Shown in pieces: positions 16,310 to 25,005 of a DNA stretch of 64,000 nt. A model generated the notes under the pieces. The model was not told the DNA's origin and searched no databases. It saw only the letters and a program-made list of their open reading frames with translations. Positions within the stretch are counted from its first letter, which is position 1, and each line of letters starts with the position of its first letter. Source of the DNA: Brytella acorum (GTDB taxonomy: Bacteria; Pseudomonadota; Alphaproteobacteria; Acetobacterales; Acetobacteraceae). The stretch spans positions 1 through 64,000 of the forward strand of contig NZ_JARBJP010000006.1 in NCBI RefSeq assembly GCF_029309905.1, read 5' to 3'. A program made the translations under genes and the position numbers.

Positions 16310-17588
16310 CGCCGCGTCTTTTCTGCTGGCGCTGGCCCGGCAGATGCACGACCCTGCGATCTCGCATGGTCGTCGTCGCGGCATCGCCTCGGTCTGCTCC
16401 GCGCATCCCTTCGTCCTCGAAGCCGCGCTTCGGCGCGCGGCGCGGACCGACACGCCGGTCCTCATCGAGGCGACGTGCAACCAGGTCAATCAGGAGGGTG
16501 GCTATACGGGGCTGACGCCTGACGATTTTCGTGAACGCGTCTGGTCGATTGCCGACAGGGTCAGTTGCCCGAGAGAGCGCATCCTTCTCGGCGGCGATCA
16601 TCTCGGCCCCAATCCCTGGCGGCATCTCGGCGCCAACGAGGCCATGGAGCGCGCGGGCGTCATGGTGGAAGCCTATGCGCGCGCGGGATTCGTCAAGCTT
16701 CACCTCGATGCAAGCATGGGCTGCGCCGGGGAAGATCCCGTCCTGCCGGACGACACCGTCGCCGAGCGCGCCGCATGGCTGGCATCGCGGGCCGAGGCCG
16801 TCGCACCCGGCCAGTCCGTTTATGTGGTGGGCACGGAAGTGCCCGTGCCGGGCGGTACGCAGGAGGGCATGGACCACCTCGCACCCACGGCGCCGGAGGC
16901 CGCGCGCCAGACGGCTTTGGTCACGCATGATCTCTTCACGCGTCTTCTCGCCCCCGATGTCTGGAAGCGGGTCATCGCGCTCGTCGTGCAGCCGGGTGTC
17001 GAGTTCGGCGCGGAGGACGTCGAACTGTATGACCGCCCCCGGGCGGGCGGTCTGGTCGAAGCCCTCATGACCTTGCCAGGTCTGGCTTATGAAGCCCATT
17101 CGACGGATTATCAGAAACCCGCCGATCTGCGAGCGCTGGTCGAGGATGGTTTCGCCATCCTCAAGGTCGGCCCGCAACTCACCTTCGCCATGCGCGAAGC
17201 CCTCTATGCGCTGGACGCCATCGCCAATGTCCTGAAACCGGGCCGCCGGAGTCTGCGCGACGTGATGGAAGCCGAGATGCAGGCCGACCCCTCCAACTGG
17301 CGGACGCATTACGATCCCGCGCGTGCGGGATGGCTGCGCCACTACGGCTACAGCGACCGCATCCGTTATTACTGGGCGAAACCGGCCGCGCAGGTTGCCG
17401 TGACCGCGCTGGTGACGGAACTGAACGACACCGGCCTGCCCGAACCTCTGGTCAGTCAGTTTCTCCCCGCTCTTTACGAACGCCTCCGCAACGGGCAGAT
17501 CGCTTCCACACCGGAACAAATCGTCATGACGGCGATCGATGATGTTCTGGATGCTTATGCAGGGGCGTGCGGCCCGGTGGAGGGATGA
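16302..17588 (+). CDS. GatZ/KbaZ-like protein without an aldolase partner
   Basis: A 428-residue member of the D-tagatose-bisphosphate aldolase non-catalytic subunit family (GatZ, KbaZ, AgaZ). Family blocks are GIASVCSAHPFVLEAAL near residue 27, IEATCNQVNQEGGYTG, LGGDHLGPNPW, KLHLDASMGCAG, VGTEVPVPGG and FAILKVGPQLTFAMREAL. It begins at TTG 16302, overlapping the SIS gene stop. GatZ normally stabilises GatY/KbaY, but no such aldolase gene is present in this window. Some members of this family have been reported to epimerise tagatose and tagatose-6-P at C4, which would convert tagatose-6-P to fructose-6-P. I infer that role here from context; it is not proven. Confidence 0.83.
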   Translation: MPDAASFLLALARQMHDPAISHGRRRGIASVCSAHPFVLEAALRRAARTDTPVLIEATCNQVNQEGGYTGLTPDDFRERVWSIADRVSCPRERILLGGDHLGPNPWRHLGANEAMERAGVMVEAYARAGFVKLHLDASMGCAGEDPVLPDDTVAERAAWLASRAEAVAPGQSVYVVGTEVPVPGGTQEGMDHLAPTAPEAARQTALVTHDLFTRLLAPDVWKRVIALVVQPGVEFGAEDVELYDRPRAGGLVEALMTLPGLAYEAHSTDYQKPADLRALVEDGFAILKVGPQLTFAMREALYALDAIANVLKPGRRSLRDVMEAEMQADPSNWRTHYDPARAGWLRHYGYSDRIRYYWAKPAAQVAVTALVTELNDTGLPEPLVSQFLPALYERLRNGQIASTPEQIVMTAIDDVLDAYAGACGPVEG

Positions 17589-17590
17589 CG

Positions 17591-18637
17591 ATGCGGCAGC
17601 AATATGCCAGCGACAACTATGCGGCGATCTGTCCGGAAGCCTGGGAAGCCATGCAGGAGGCCAATGTCGGCTCCGCCGTATCCTATGGCATGGACGACTG
17701 GACGACGCGCGCTTCCGATGCGCTGCGTAAGGCTTTCGAATGCGACGCCGACGTTTACTTCGTCTTCAACGGCACGGCGGCGAACTCGCTGGCGCTGGCC
17801 AGCCTCTGCCGCTCCTATCAAAGCATTCTCGCAGCCGACATGGCGCATATCGAGACCGATGAATGCGGCGCGCCGGAGTTTTTTTCCAATGGCGCCAAGA
17901 TCCTTACGATCCCGACGGAAGGCGGCAAGCTGACGGCGGAGGCGATCCGCCGCATGGCGAGGATGCGTACCGACATCCATTTCCCCCGCCCGGCGGTCGT
18001 CACCATCACGCAACCGACGGAAACGGGGCTTCTCTACAGTCTCGACGAGATCCGCGGCATCAGCGCGGTCTGCCGCGAACTCGGACTGAAGCTGCATATG
18101 GATGGCGCGCGTTTCGTCAATGCGCTGGCGGCGCTGGACTGTTCACCCGCCGACATGACCTGGCGCGCGGGCGTCGATGTCCTGTGCTGCGGTGGCACGA
18201 AGGGCGGCATGGCGGTCGGCGAGGCGGTGATTTTCTTCGACCGCACCCTTTCGGATGGCTTCGATTTCCGTTGCAAACAGGCCGGACAGCTCGCTTCGAA
18301 AATGCGCTTTCTCGCCGCGCCATGGGTCGGCGTTCTGCGGGACGGGGGCTGGATCGCCCATGCGCGCCATGCGAACGGTGCCGCGCAACGTCTCCATGAA
18401 GCGCTGAAGGACGTGCCGCACGTTCGGCCCGTCTTCCCCGTGCAGGCCAATGCGCTGTTCCTCGACATGCCGAGCGAGATGACGGCGGCGCTTCGTGAGC
18501 GCGGCTGGGTGTTCTACGAATTCATCGGAGGGGCCGCGCGTTTCATGTTCGCCTGGGACGCGGACTATGCGCAGGTCGACCGACTTGCCCGTGACATCGC
18601 TGAATGTGCGCGGGATTATAGACAGGACGCGCGCTGA
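17591..18637 (+). CDS. Low-specificity L-threonine aldolase (PLP)
   Basis: Fold-type I PLP enzyme splitting L-threonine or allo-threonine into glycine and acetaldehyde. It has about 348 residues. Landmarks are the YASDNYAAICPEAWEAM start, FNGTAANSLAL, the aspartate in LHMDGARFVNAL and the PLP lysine in CCGGTKGGM (about Lys204). ATG 17585 overlaps the GatZ stop (ATGA) but abuts the GGAGGG signal. ATG 17591 has the ideal 6-base spacing and is preferred. It is the last gene of the amino-sugar operon, an unusual companion, and its stop lies three bases from the convergent Lrp gene stop. A related beta-hydroxy amino-acid aldolase is possible. Confidence 0.87.
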   Translation: MRQQYASDNYAAICPEAWEAMQEANVGSAVSYGMDDWTTRASDALRKAFECDADVYFVFNGTAANSLALASLCRSYQSILAADMAHIETDECGAPEFFSNGAKILTIPTEGGKLTAEAIRRMARMRTDIHFPRPAVVTITQPTETGLLYSLDEIRGISAVCRELGLKLHMDGARFVNALAALDCSPADMTWRAGVDVLCCGGTKGGMAVGEAVIFFDRTLSDGFDFRCKQAGQLASKMRFLAAPWVGVLRDGGWIAHARHANGAAQRLHEALKDVPHVRPVFPVQANALFLDMPSEMTAALRERGWVFYEFIGGAARFMFAWDADYAQVDRLARDIAECARDYRQDAR

Positions 18638-18640
18638 CGT

Positions 18641-19135
18641 TCAGACGGGCAGGGCCGGATCGGCCTTGACCTCCTCCATGACCGTGTAGGTATGCGTCTG
18701 CCGGATGCCCGGCAGACGCGTCAGCGTGCGCCCGAGGAAGCTGCGATATGCGGTCATGTCCCGCACGCGCGCCTTGATGAGATAATCGAAGCCGCCGGTG
18801 ACCATGTAACATTCGCTGATCTGCGGAATGGTCTGCACGGCGTTGGAAAACTGCTCGAACAGATCCGGACTGGTGCGATCCAGGGTGATCTGCACGAAGA
18901 CCAGCAATCCGAGCTGCACGGCCTCGGGGTCGAGGCGCGCCGCGTAACCACGGATCGTGCCTCCCTGTTCCAGCCGCCGGACGCGCTCAAGCGTCGCGGC
19001 GGGGCTGAGATGGATCGTACGGGCCAGTTCGATATTCGTCATGCGTCCGTCACGCTGCAGAAGGCGCAGAATTCTGCGGTCGATATCATCCACTGCGGCG
19101 CAGGGCTCCTGAATAAGGTTCGGCTTAAGAGACAT
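18641..19135 (-). CDS. Lrp/AsnC-family regulator, probably of putA
   Basis: A 164-residue leucine-responsive-protein family regulator. The N-terminal winged helix reads DDIDRRILRLLQRDGRMTNIELARTIHLS..., and the C-terminal RAM ligand-binding domain holds the ECYMVTGGFDYLIKARV block. It is divergent from putA, the arrangement known for PutR-type Lrp regulators that activate putA with proline. The ATG at 19135 has no Shine-Dalgarno sequence and sits in the palindrome ACATATATGT. A GTG at 19093 would give the family-typical MDDIDRR start with AGGAG 12 bases upstream. Either start is possible. Confidence 0.88.
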   Translation of the reverse strand: MSLKPNLIQEPCAAVDDIDRRILRLLQRDGRMTNIELARTIHLSPAATLERVRRLEQGGTIRGYAARLDPEAVQLGLLVFVQITLDRTSPDLFEQFSNAVQTIPQISECYMVTGGFDYLIKARVRDMTAYRSFLGRTLTRLPGIRQTHTYTVMEEVKADPALPV

Positions 19136-19236
19136 ATATGTATTTTATATTCGGCAGTATATCCCGAAAACGATATTTCATTCCTGCGGAAACAGGATAA
19201 GTGCCCTTTGTTTCGATTCCATGTGGAGTTCCGTCG

Positions 19237-22200
19237 TTGAGCGAGTCCTTTGCCTCTCTGCGTGTTGCCGTGCCCGAGCGTTCAGCCCTGCGCCGCGCGA
19301 TTACGGATCACACGCGCGTGCCTGAAATTCCCCGTGTGGAAGCCTTGGTCCGGGACGCACGGCTGTCTTTCGAGGAAGCGCCGAAAGTGGTCGGCATCGC
19401 CCGCGCGCTCGTGACGGCCCTGCGAGCGCAGAAGACGCCGGGCCTCGTTCAGAGCCTCGTGCAGGAATATGACCTTTCCACACGGGAAGGCGTGGCCCTC
19501 ATGTGCCTCGCCGAAGCGCTGCTGCGCATTCCCGATACGGCGACGCGTGACGCCCTGATCCGTGACAAGCTGGCGGAAGGCGACTGGCAGGAGCATCTCG
19601 GCGCGGAGTCCTCGCTCTTCGTCAATGCGGCGACTTGGGGACTGGTCGTCTCCGGAAAGCTTCTGTCTCGCGCCGAAACGAAAGGCCTCGGTGCGAGCCT
19701 GAAGAAGCTCGTCAGCCGCGCGGGCGAGCCCGTGATCCGCAGCGGTGTCGATTTCGCCATGCGCATGATGGGCGAGCAGTTCGTGACGGGCGAGACGATC
19801 CATCGCGCCTTGAAGAACAGCGAAAAATTCGTCGCGCGCGGCTTTCGCTATTCCTACGACATGCTGGGCGAGGCGGCGACGACGGCGGCCGATGCCGAGC
19901 GCTATTATCGCGATTACGAAACCGCCATCCATGCCATCGGTCGGGCGTCGAACGGGGCGGGGATCTATCGCGGCCCCGGAATCTCGGTGAAGCTCTCAGC
20001 GCTCCACCCGCGCTACTCCCGGCTTCAGCGCGACCGCGTGCTGGCCGAACTGCTTCCGCGCGTGGCCGAACTGGCCGCGCTGGCGGCACGATACGATATC
20101 GGCTTCAACATCGACGCCGAGGAGGTGGACCGCCTCGAACTGTCCCTCGACCTTCTTGAGGCCCTGTGCTTCGACCCGCGCCTCGACGGCTGGGAGGGGC
20201 TGGGCTTCGTCGTCCAGGCCTATCAGAAGCGCGCGCCCTTCGTGCTCGATTTCGTGATCGATCTCGCACGGCGTTCAAAGCGCCGCCTGATGGTCCGGCT
20301 GGTCAAAGGCGCCTACTGGGATAGCGAGATCAAGCGCGCGCAGGTCGAAGGACTGAGCGATTTTCCGCTTTTCACGACCAAGGCGCATACCGATATTTCC
20401 TATATCGCCTGCGCGCGTAAACTTCTGGCCGCGCCGGAGTCCATTTTTCCGCAATTCGCCACGCATAATGCGCAGACGCTGGCGGCGATCTACACGCTGG
20501 CCGGGCCGGATTTCAATGATCGCCGCTACGAGTTCCAGTGCCTGCACGGTATGGGCGAGGCTCTCTACGGCAATGTCGTGGGTCCCGATAAGCTGAACCG
20601 CCCCGTGCGGGTTTATGCGCCCGTCGGAACGCATGAAACGCTGCTGGCCTATCTGGTGCGTCGTCTGCTGGAAAACGGCGCGAACTCGTCTTTCGTGAAC
20701 CGCATCCAGGATGAGGCGATCTCGATCGCCGAGCTGATCGCCGAGCCGGCGGCTTCGTTCTCGACCGAGACACGCTCGGCGGCTGTCGTGCAGCCCCGCG
20801 ACCTGCTCCAGCCGCAGCGCGAGAACTCCCAGGGCATGGATCTGACGGATGAAAACGTCCTGCGCGCCCTGACGGACGTGCTTCCCGCGATGTCGGCGCC
20901 GATACACACGGCGCCAGCACCCACGGCACCCGCCGATGGGGCGGCCACCGCAGTCATCAACCCGGCCAACCGCAACGATGTCGTCGGCCATATCGCGTTC
21001 CTGTCTCTGGATGACGCTGACGTGGTGGTTGCCCGCGCGACGGAGGCGTTTCCGGCCTGGCGTGACACCACCCCCGCCGATCGTGCGGCGTGCCTGTTCC
21101 GTGCGGCGGACGCGCTGGAGCAGGACATGCCGCGCCTGATGGGCGTCATCGTGCGCGAAGCCGGAAAGTCGCTCGGCAATGCGGTCGCGGAGATCCGCGA
21201 GGCGGTCGATTTCCTGCGCTATTACGGCGCCCGGGTCCGCGATGGTTTCGACAATGCGCTTCATGTCCCGCTCGGGCCGGTCGTGTGCATCAGCCCGTGG
21301 AACTTCCCGCTCGCGATTTTTCTCGGTCAGGTCTCGGCGGCCCTGGCGGCCGGGAATACGGTCCTCGCCAAGCCTGCCGAGGAGACGCCGCTGATCGCGC
21401 GCGAAGCCGTGCGGGCTCTGCATGCGGCGGGCGTTCCCGAAGACGTGGTGCAGTTTGTCGTGGGCGCGGGCGATGTCGGCGCGCGCCTCGTCGCGCATGT
21501 CGATGTGCGAGGCGTGCTGTTCACGGGCTCGACCGAAGTGGCCCGGCTCATTCAGCGCACGCTTTCGGCGCGTCTCAATCCCGACGGCGCGCCGGTTCCG
21601 TTGATTGCGGAGACGGGCGGCCAGAACGCCCTGATCGTGGACAGCTCGGCGCTGGCGGAGCAGGTGGTCGTCGATGTGCTGTCCTCCGCTTTCGACAGCG
21701 CGGGCCAGCGATGCAGCGCGTTGCGCCTGCTCTGCGTGCAGGAGGACTGTGCCGATCGCGTCCTGACAATGCTGCGCGGCGCGATGGACGAGCTGGTGAC
21801 CGGCCGTCCGGACGCCCTGCATACTGATATCGGTCCGGTTATCTCCGAAGACGCGCGGAAAGGCATCGTCGCGCATATCGACGCCATGCGCGAGCAGGGT
21901 TTCGCGGTTCATCAGGCGCCCGTGAAGGACGAGTGCGCCGGCGGCACGTTCGTTCCCCCCACCCTGATCGAAATCGACAGCGTGAGTGCTCTGCGGCGCG
22001 AGGTTTTCGGTCCGGTGCTGCATGTGCTGCGCTATCCGCGCGCCGAGATGGAGAACGTCATCGACGCTGTCAATGCGACGGGCTACGCGCTGACATTCGG
22101 CATTCACACCCGCATCGACGGAACCGTCGATGCCGCTGTCTCGCGCTCCCACGCGGGTAATATCTACGTCAATCGCAACCTCGTGGGCGCGGTCGTTGGC

Positions 22201-22839
22201 GTGCAGCCTTTTGGCGGTCACGGGCTGTCCGGCACCGGCCCGAAAGCGGGAGGACCGCTCTACCTGCGACGTCTGCTGGCGCGCTCTCCGGCGATCGAGG
22301 GGGAACTGGTGCGGCCCGTCCCGCCACTGGCGCGCACGTTCCGGACATGGTGGCATGTGGAAGGCAGGGTCAGCGCCACGCCCGCGATCGAGCGGACACC
22401 CCTCGGCACGCATCTGGCGCTGCCGGGGCCGGTCGGCGAGGAGAACGTTTACGATCTCGTGCCGCGTGGAACCGTGCTCTGCGCCGGTCCGGATGTCGCT
22501 TCGCTCGGCACGCAGATCGAAGCGGCGCTGGCGACGGGCAATCGCGTCGCCCTGCCGCCTGGGCTGCTGTCCTGTGCCGAGGGCCTGCCGGGCGAACTTC
22601 TCGGGCACATCAGCGTGCCACGGGGCGACGACAGTTTCACCGCGGTCCTCTGCGCCAGAGACGGCGAGACATGCCTGGCGCTGGCGCGCGGGCTTGCGGA
22701 ACGTGACGGACCCGTCGTGAACCTGCTCGTCCCCGATGAAGCGGGGCGCTACCCCCTGGAGTGGCTCGTCCTTGAGCGTGTCGTTAGCACGAACACCACG
22801 GCGGCGGGTGGCAACGCCGCGCTCATGGCCTGTAGCTGA
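19237..22839 (+). CDS. putA: Bifunctional proline dehydrogenase / P5C dehydrogenase
   Basis: Oxidises proline to glutamate in two steps, with FAD then NAD. The first half is the PRODH barrel (RLMVRLVKGAYWDSEIKRAQ, TKAHTDISY, FQCLHGMGEALYG). The second half is an aldehyde dehydrogenase with ISPWNFPLAIF, the ETGGQNALIVD glutamate and the catalytic cysteine in SAGQRCSALR (codon at 21712). A short C-terminal tail follows (about 1040-1200). The open frame begins at GTG 19201, but TTG 19237 has GGAG 8 bases upstream. There is no N-terminal ribbon-helix-helix DNA-binding domain, so this PutA cannot self-regulate; the divergent Lrp gene probably does so. Confidence 0.93.
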   Translation: MSESFASLRVAVPERSALRRAITDHTRVPEIPRVEALVRDARLSFEEAPKVVGIARALVTALRAQKTPGLVQSLVQEYDLSTREGVALMCLAEALLRIPDTATRDALIRDKLAEGDWQEHLGAESSLFVNAATWGLVVSGKLLSRAETKGLGASLKKLVSRAGEPVIRSGVDFAMRMMGEQFVTGETIHRALKNSEKFVARGFRYSYDMLGEAATTAADAERYYRDYETAIHAIGRASNGAGIYRGPGISVKLSALHPRYSRLQRDRVLAELLPRVAELAALAARYDIGFNIDAEEVDRLELSLDLLEALCFDPRLDGWEGLGFVVQAYQKRAPFVLDFVIDLARRSKRRLMVRLVKGAYWDSEIKRAQVEGLSDFPLFTTKAHTDISYIACARKLLAAPESIFPQFATHNAQTLAAIYTLAGPDFNDRRYEFQCLHGMGEALYGNVVGPDKLNRPVRVYAPVGTHETLLAYLVRRLLENGANSSFVNRIQDEAISIAELIAEPAASFSTETRSAAVVQPRDLLQPQRENSQGMDLTDENVLRALTDVLPAMSAPIHTAPAPTAPADGAATAVINPANRNDVVGHIAFLSLDDADVVVARATEAFPAWRDTTPADRAACLFRAADALEQDMPRLMGVIVREAGKSLGNAVAEIREAVDFLRYYGARVRDGFDNALHVPLGPVVCISPWNFPLAIFLGQVSAALAAGNTVLAKPAEETPLIAREAVRALHAAGVPEDVVQFVVGAGDVGARLVAHVDVRGVLFTGSTEVARLIQRTLSARLNPDGAPVPLIAETGGQNALIVDSSALAEQVVVDVLSSAFDSAGQRCSALRLLCVQEDCADRVLTMLRGAMDELVTGRPDALHTDIGPVISEDARKGIVAHIDAMREQGFAVHQAPVKDECAGGTFVPPTLIEIDSVSALRREVFGPVLHVLRYPRAEMENVIDAVNATGYALTFGIHTRIDGTVDAAVSRSHAGNIYVNRNLVGAVVGVQPFGGHGLSGTGPKAGGPLYLRRLLARSPAIEGELVRPVPPLARTFRTWWHVEGRVSATPAIERTPLGTHLALPGPVGEENVYDLVPRGTVLCAGPDVASLGTQIEAALATGNRVALPPGLLSCAEGLPGELLGHISVPRGDDSFTAVLCARDGETCLALARGLAERDGPVVNLLVPDEAGRYPLEWLVLERVVSTNTTAAGGNAALMACS

Positions 22840-23021
22840 CGCGTTCAGACGATCCATCCGGGGGTTTGGGAGAAGCGCGACCCGGAGTCTGGCGGATGTT
22901 CAAAAACTATTGAGCCGCCGCTCCATGTCTGGCGTCGTTTTTTGCGCTAGTTCCTTATGCACGCGCTCCGCGACCGGTGGCATCCGTCACAGTGTCGCAA
23001 CGTGCAGCGGAAGGGTGGCAG

Positions 23022-24218
23022 ATGGGTTCGGATACGATGCGTGATGCGGGAGGCGATACAGGCCTGCTCAATCTCTATTGGCTCACGACAGCGCTTTTCC
23101 TCTCTTATCTGCTGGTCGCGATGTCGATGCCGACGACGACGCTTTTCGTCGTCACGCGTCTTCATCTGGGCAGCGGGCTCGCCGGGCTGGCGGTCGGAAT
23201 CGCCTTTGCGTCGACCATCGTCACGCGCGGCTGGGCCGGTCGGATCGCCGACGAACATGGCGGTAAATACTGCGCCTGTCGGGGACTGGTCCTGTATGTC
23301 CTGGCCGGTTTCGTCTGCCTGGGAGCCACACTTCCCGCCCTGCCGGTGGCGTTGTCCTACGGCATCCTGATCGCGGGCCGATTGCTGCTAGGCATCGGGG
23401 AGAGCCTGACGATCGTGGGTGTGATCCAGTGGGGCCTGGGTCTTCTTGGCCCGGCGCGGTCGGGGCGTGTCATGGCGCTGGTCGGCATGGGGCTTTACGG
23501 CTCGTTCGCCGCAGGGAGTCCGCTTGGCCTGACGATCTATGACCGATGGGGATTTGTCGGCCTCCTGGCGGTCGGATTGCTGATGCCAGCCCTTGGTCTC
23601 GCCATGGCGCGTGCCGTTCCGCGTGTCGAGCCGCATCGCGGACATCGCAAACCCATTCTTTCCGTCCTGCGCGAGATATGGGCGCAGGGGACCGTCATCT
23701 GTTTGCAGGGCGTGGGATTCGCCGTGATCGGGGCGTTCATGCCGCTTCTCTTTCTGCATCACCACTGGCCCCATGCGGGGCTGGGCCTGACGGCATTTGG
23801 CGGCGCTTTCGTTCTGGTGCGTGTGTTCTGCGGGAAATTGCCCGACCGGCTGGGCGGGGTTCCGGTGGCTCTTGTCTCGATGAGTGTGGAAGCCTGCGGT
23901 CAGTATACGTTATGGGCGGCGACGGACCCGTGGGTCGCTCTGGCAGGGGCATTTCTGAGCGGTCTGGGCTGCTCGATGATGTTTCCCGCGATGGGCGTCG
24001 AGGTTGTCAGGCGTGTTGCGCCGCAACTGCGCGGCACCGCCATGGGTGCCTTCGCGGCCTGTCAGGATCTCGCTTACGGGCTGAGTGGGCCGCTTCTGGG
24101 GGGCATGGCGGAAAGGGAAGGGTTTTCGTCGGTCTTTCTCGCGGGCGGGATCGCGGCCACGCTCGGATTGGGCCTGGTCGTTGTGATGGCGCGGGTGCCG
24201 CACGAAGACCGCGCCTGA
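23022..24218 (+). CDS. MFS transporter, YfcJ/YhhS-like
   Basis: A 398-residue inner-membrane major facilitator with about 12 hydrophobic segments. The early FLSYLLVAMSMPTTTLFVV helix is followed by the loop 2-3 signature RGWAGRIADEHGGK. This resembles the YfcJ/YhhS (UPF0226) group of poorly defined exporters. The open frame reaches back to GTG 22977, but ATG 23022 has GGAAGGGTGG just before it. It is 183 bases after putA and may stand alone. It converges with the first IclR gene. Substrate unknown. Confidence 0.82.
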   Translation: MGSDTMRDAGGDTGLLNLYWLTTALFLSYLLVAMSMPTTTLFVVTRLHLGSGLAGLAVGIAFASTIVTRGWAGRIADEHGGKYCACRGLVLYVLAGFVCLGATLPALPVALSYGILIAGRLLLGIGESLTIVGVIQWGLGLLGPARSGRVMALVGMGLYGSFAAGSPLGLTIYDRWGFVGLLAVGLLMPALGLAMARAVPRVEPHRGHRKPILSVLREIWAQGTVICLQGVGFAVIGAFMPLLFLHHHWPHAGLGLTAFGGAFVLVRVFCGKLPDRLGGVPVALVSMSVEACGQYTLWAATDPWVALAGAFLSGLGCSMMFPAMGVEVVRRVAPQLRGTAMGAFAACQDLAYGLSGPLLGGMAEREGFSSVFLAGGIAATLGLGLVVVMARVPHEDRA

Positions 24219-24234
24219 ACGCGGAGCGCGATAT

Positions 24235-25005
24235 TCACGTGCCCGCTCCAGCGCCGCGACCCGACAGCAGGCGGCGGCGCGCGTCGAACAGCGCTGCTGC
24301 CAGATCCGTCTGATACACCCGGATTTCTTGGACAGGCCCCGCGAGCGACAGGCAACCGATGAGACGTTTGTGGCCCGGCGTCTGAATGGCGATGCCAATG
24401 GCTCCAATGCCGAATGTCACGTCTTCTTCGGAGAGCGCATAGGCGCGTTCGCGTGTTCGTGCGATATCGGCGCGGATCGCGTCCGGGTCCGTGAGGGTGC
24501 GCGCGTTGAAGACCTTGTGCGGAAAGCTGCGTAGATAGGTATTGGCCACAGCGTCTGGCAGTGCCGCGAGAGCCGCCCGACCCGCAGCGCCCGCGTGGAA
24601 CGGTAAAACCTGGCCAGGCCTGAGCATCAATGCGTCCATGCCGCGCCCCTGTACCCAGTCGATACAGACCGTGTCCGTTTGCCGGGGGACCGTCAGAAAG
24701 ACAGTCTGTCCGGTGCTTTTGTTAAGATCTTCCAGGATTGCATGGGCGCCTGACCATTCGAACATCCCGCCGCGCGCGGCATCCGCGAGATGCAGCCATT
24801 TCAAAGCGAGAGCGGAGCGCCCGTCGGGCATGGGCGCGACCAGACCAATGTCCGTCAGCCCCTCCAGAAGCCGATAGACGGTCGATCGCGGAATGGCCGT
24901 GAGGGTCGCCAGTTCGGCGGGGCCCAGTTCGCCATGCCGGGCAAGTTGCTCCACGAGGAGATCGGCCTTGCCGATGACGCCGGCTTTTTCCTGTTCAGGC
25001 CGCAC
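24235..25005 (-). CDS. IclR-family regulator (downstream of a pair)
   Basis: A 256-residue IclR protein. The winged helix (ELGPAELATLTAIPRSTVYRLLEGLTDIGLV) is at about 27-58, and the IclR effector domain (GRAALAALPD, AYALSEEDVTFGIGAIGIAI) fills the rest. It overlaps the preceding IclR gene by 11 bases in a different frame, so the two are co-translated. The likely targets are nearby carbohydrate genes (GH92, MRJP-like, xylulokinase) or the convergent MFS gene; this is inference. Confidence 0.87.
   Translation of the reverse strand: MRPEQEKAGVIGKADLLVEQLARHGELGPAELATLTAIPRSTVYRLLEGLTDIGLVAPMPDGRSALALKWLHLADAARGGMFEWSGAHAILEDLNKSTGQTVFLTVPRQTDTVCIDWVQGRGMDALMLRPGQVLPFHAGAAGRAALAALPDAVANTYLRSFPHKVFNARTLTDPDAIRADIARTRERAYALSEEDVTFGIGAIGIAIQTPGHKRLIGCLSLAGPVQEIRVYQTDLAAALFDARRRLLSGRGAGAGT

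Noticed and set aside
16032-17519. A 495-codon open frame on the minus strand
   Set aside because: Antisense to the SIS and GatZ-like genes, without recognisable domains.
20275-22857. An 860-codon open frame on the minus strand
   Set aside because: It lies wholly antisense to putA, whose catalytic motifs are intact. The antisense translation is Arg/His-rich and motif-free.
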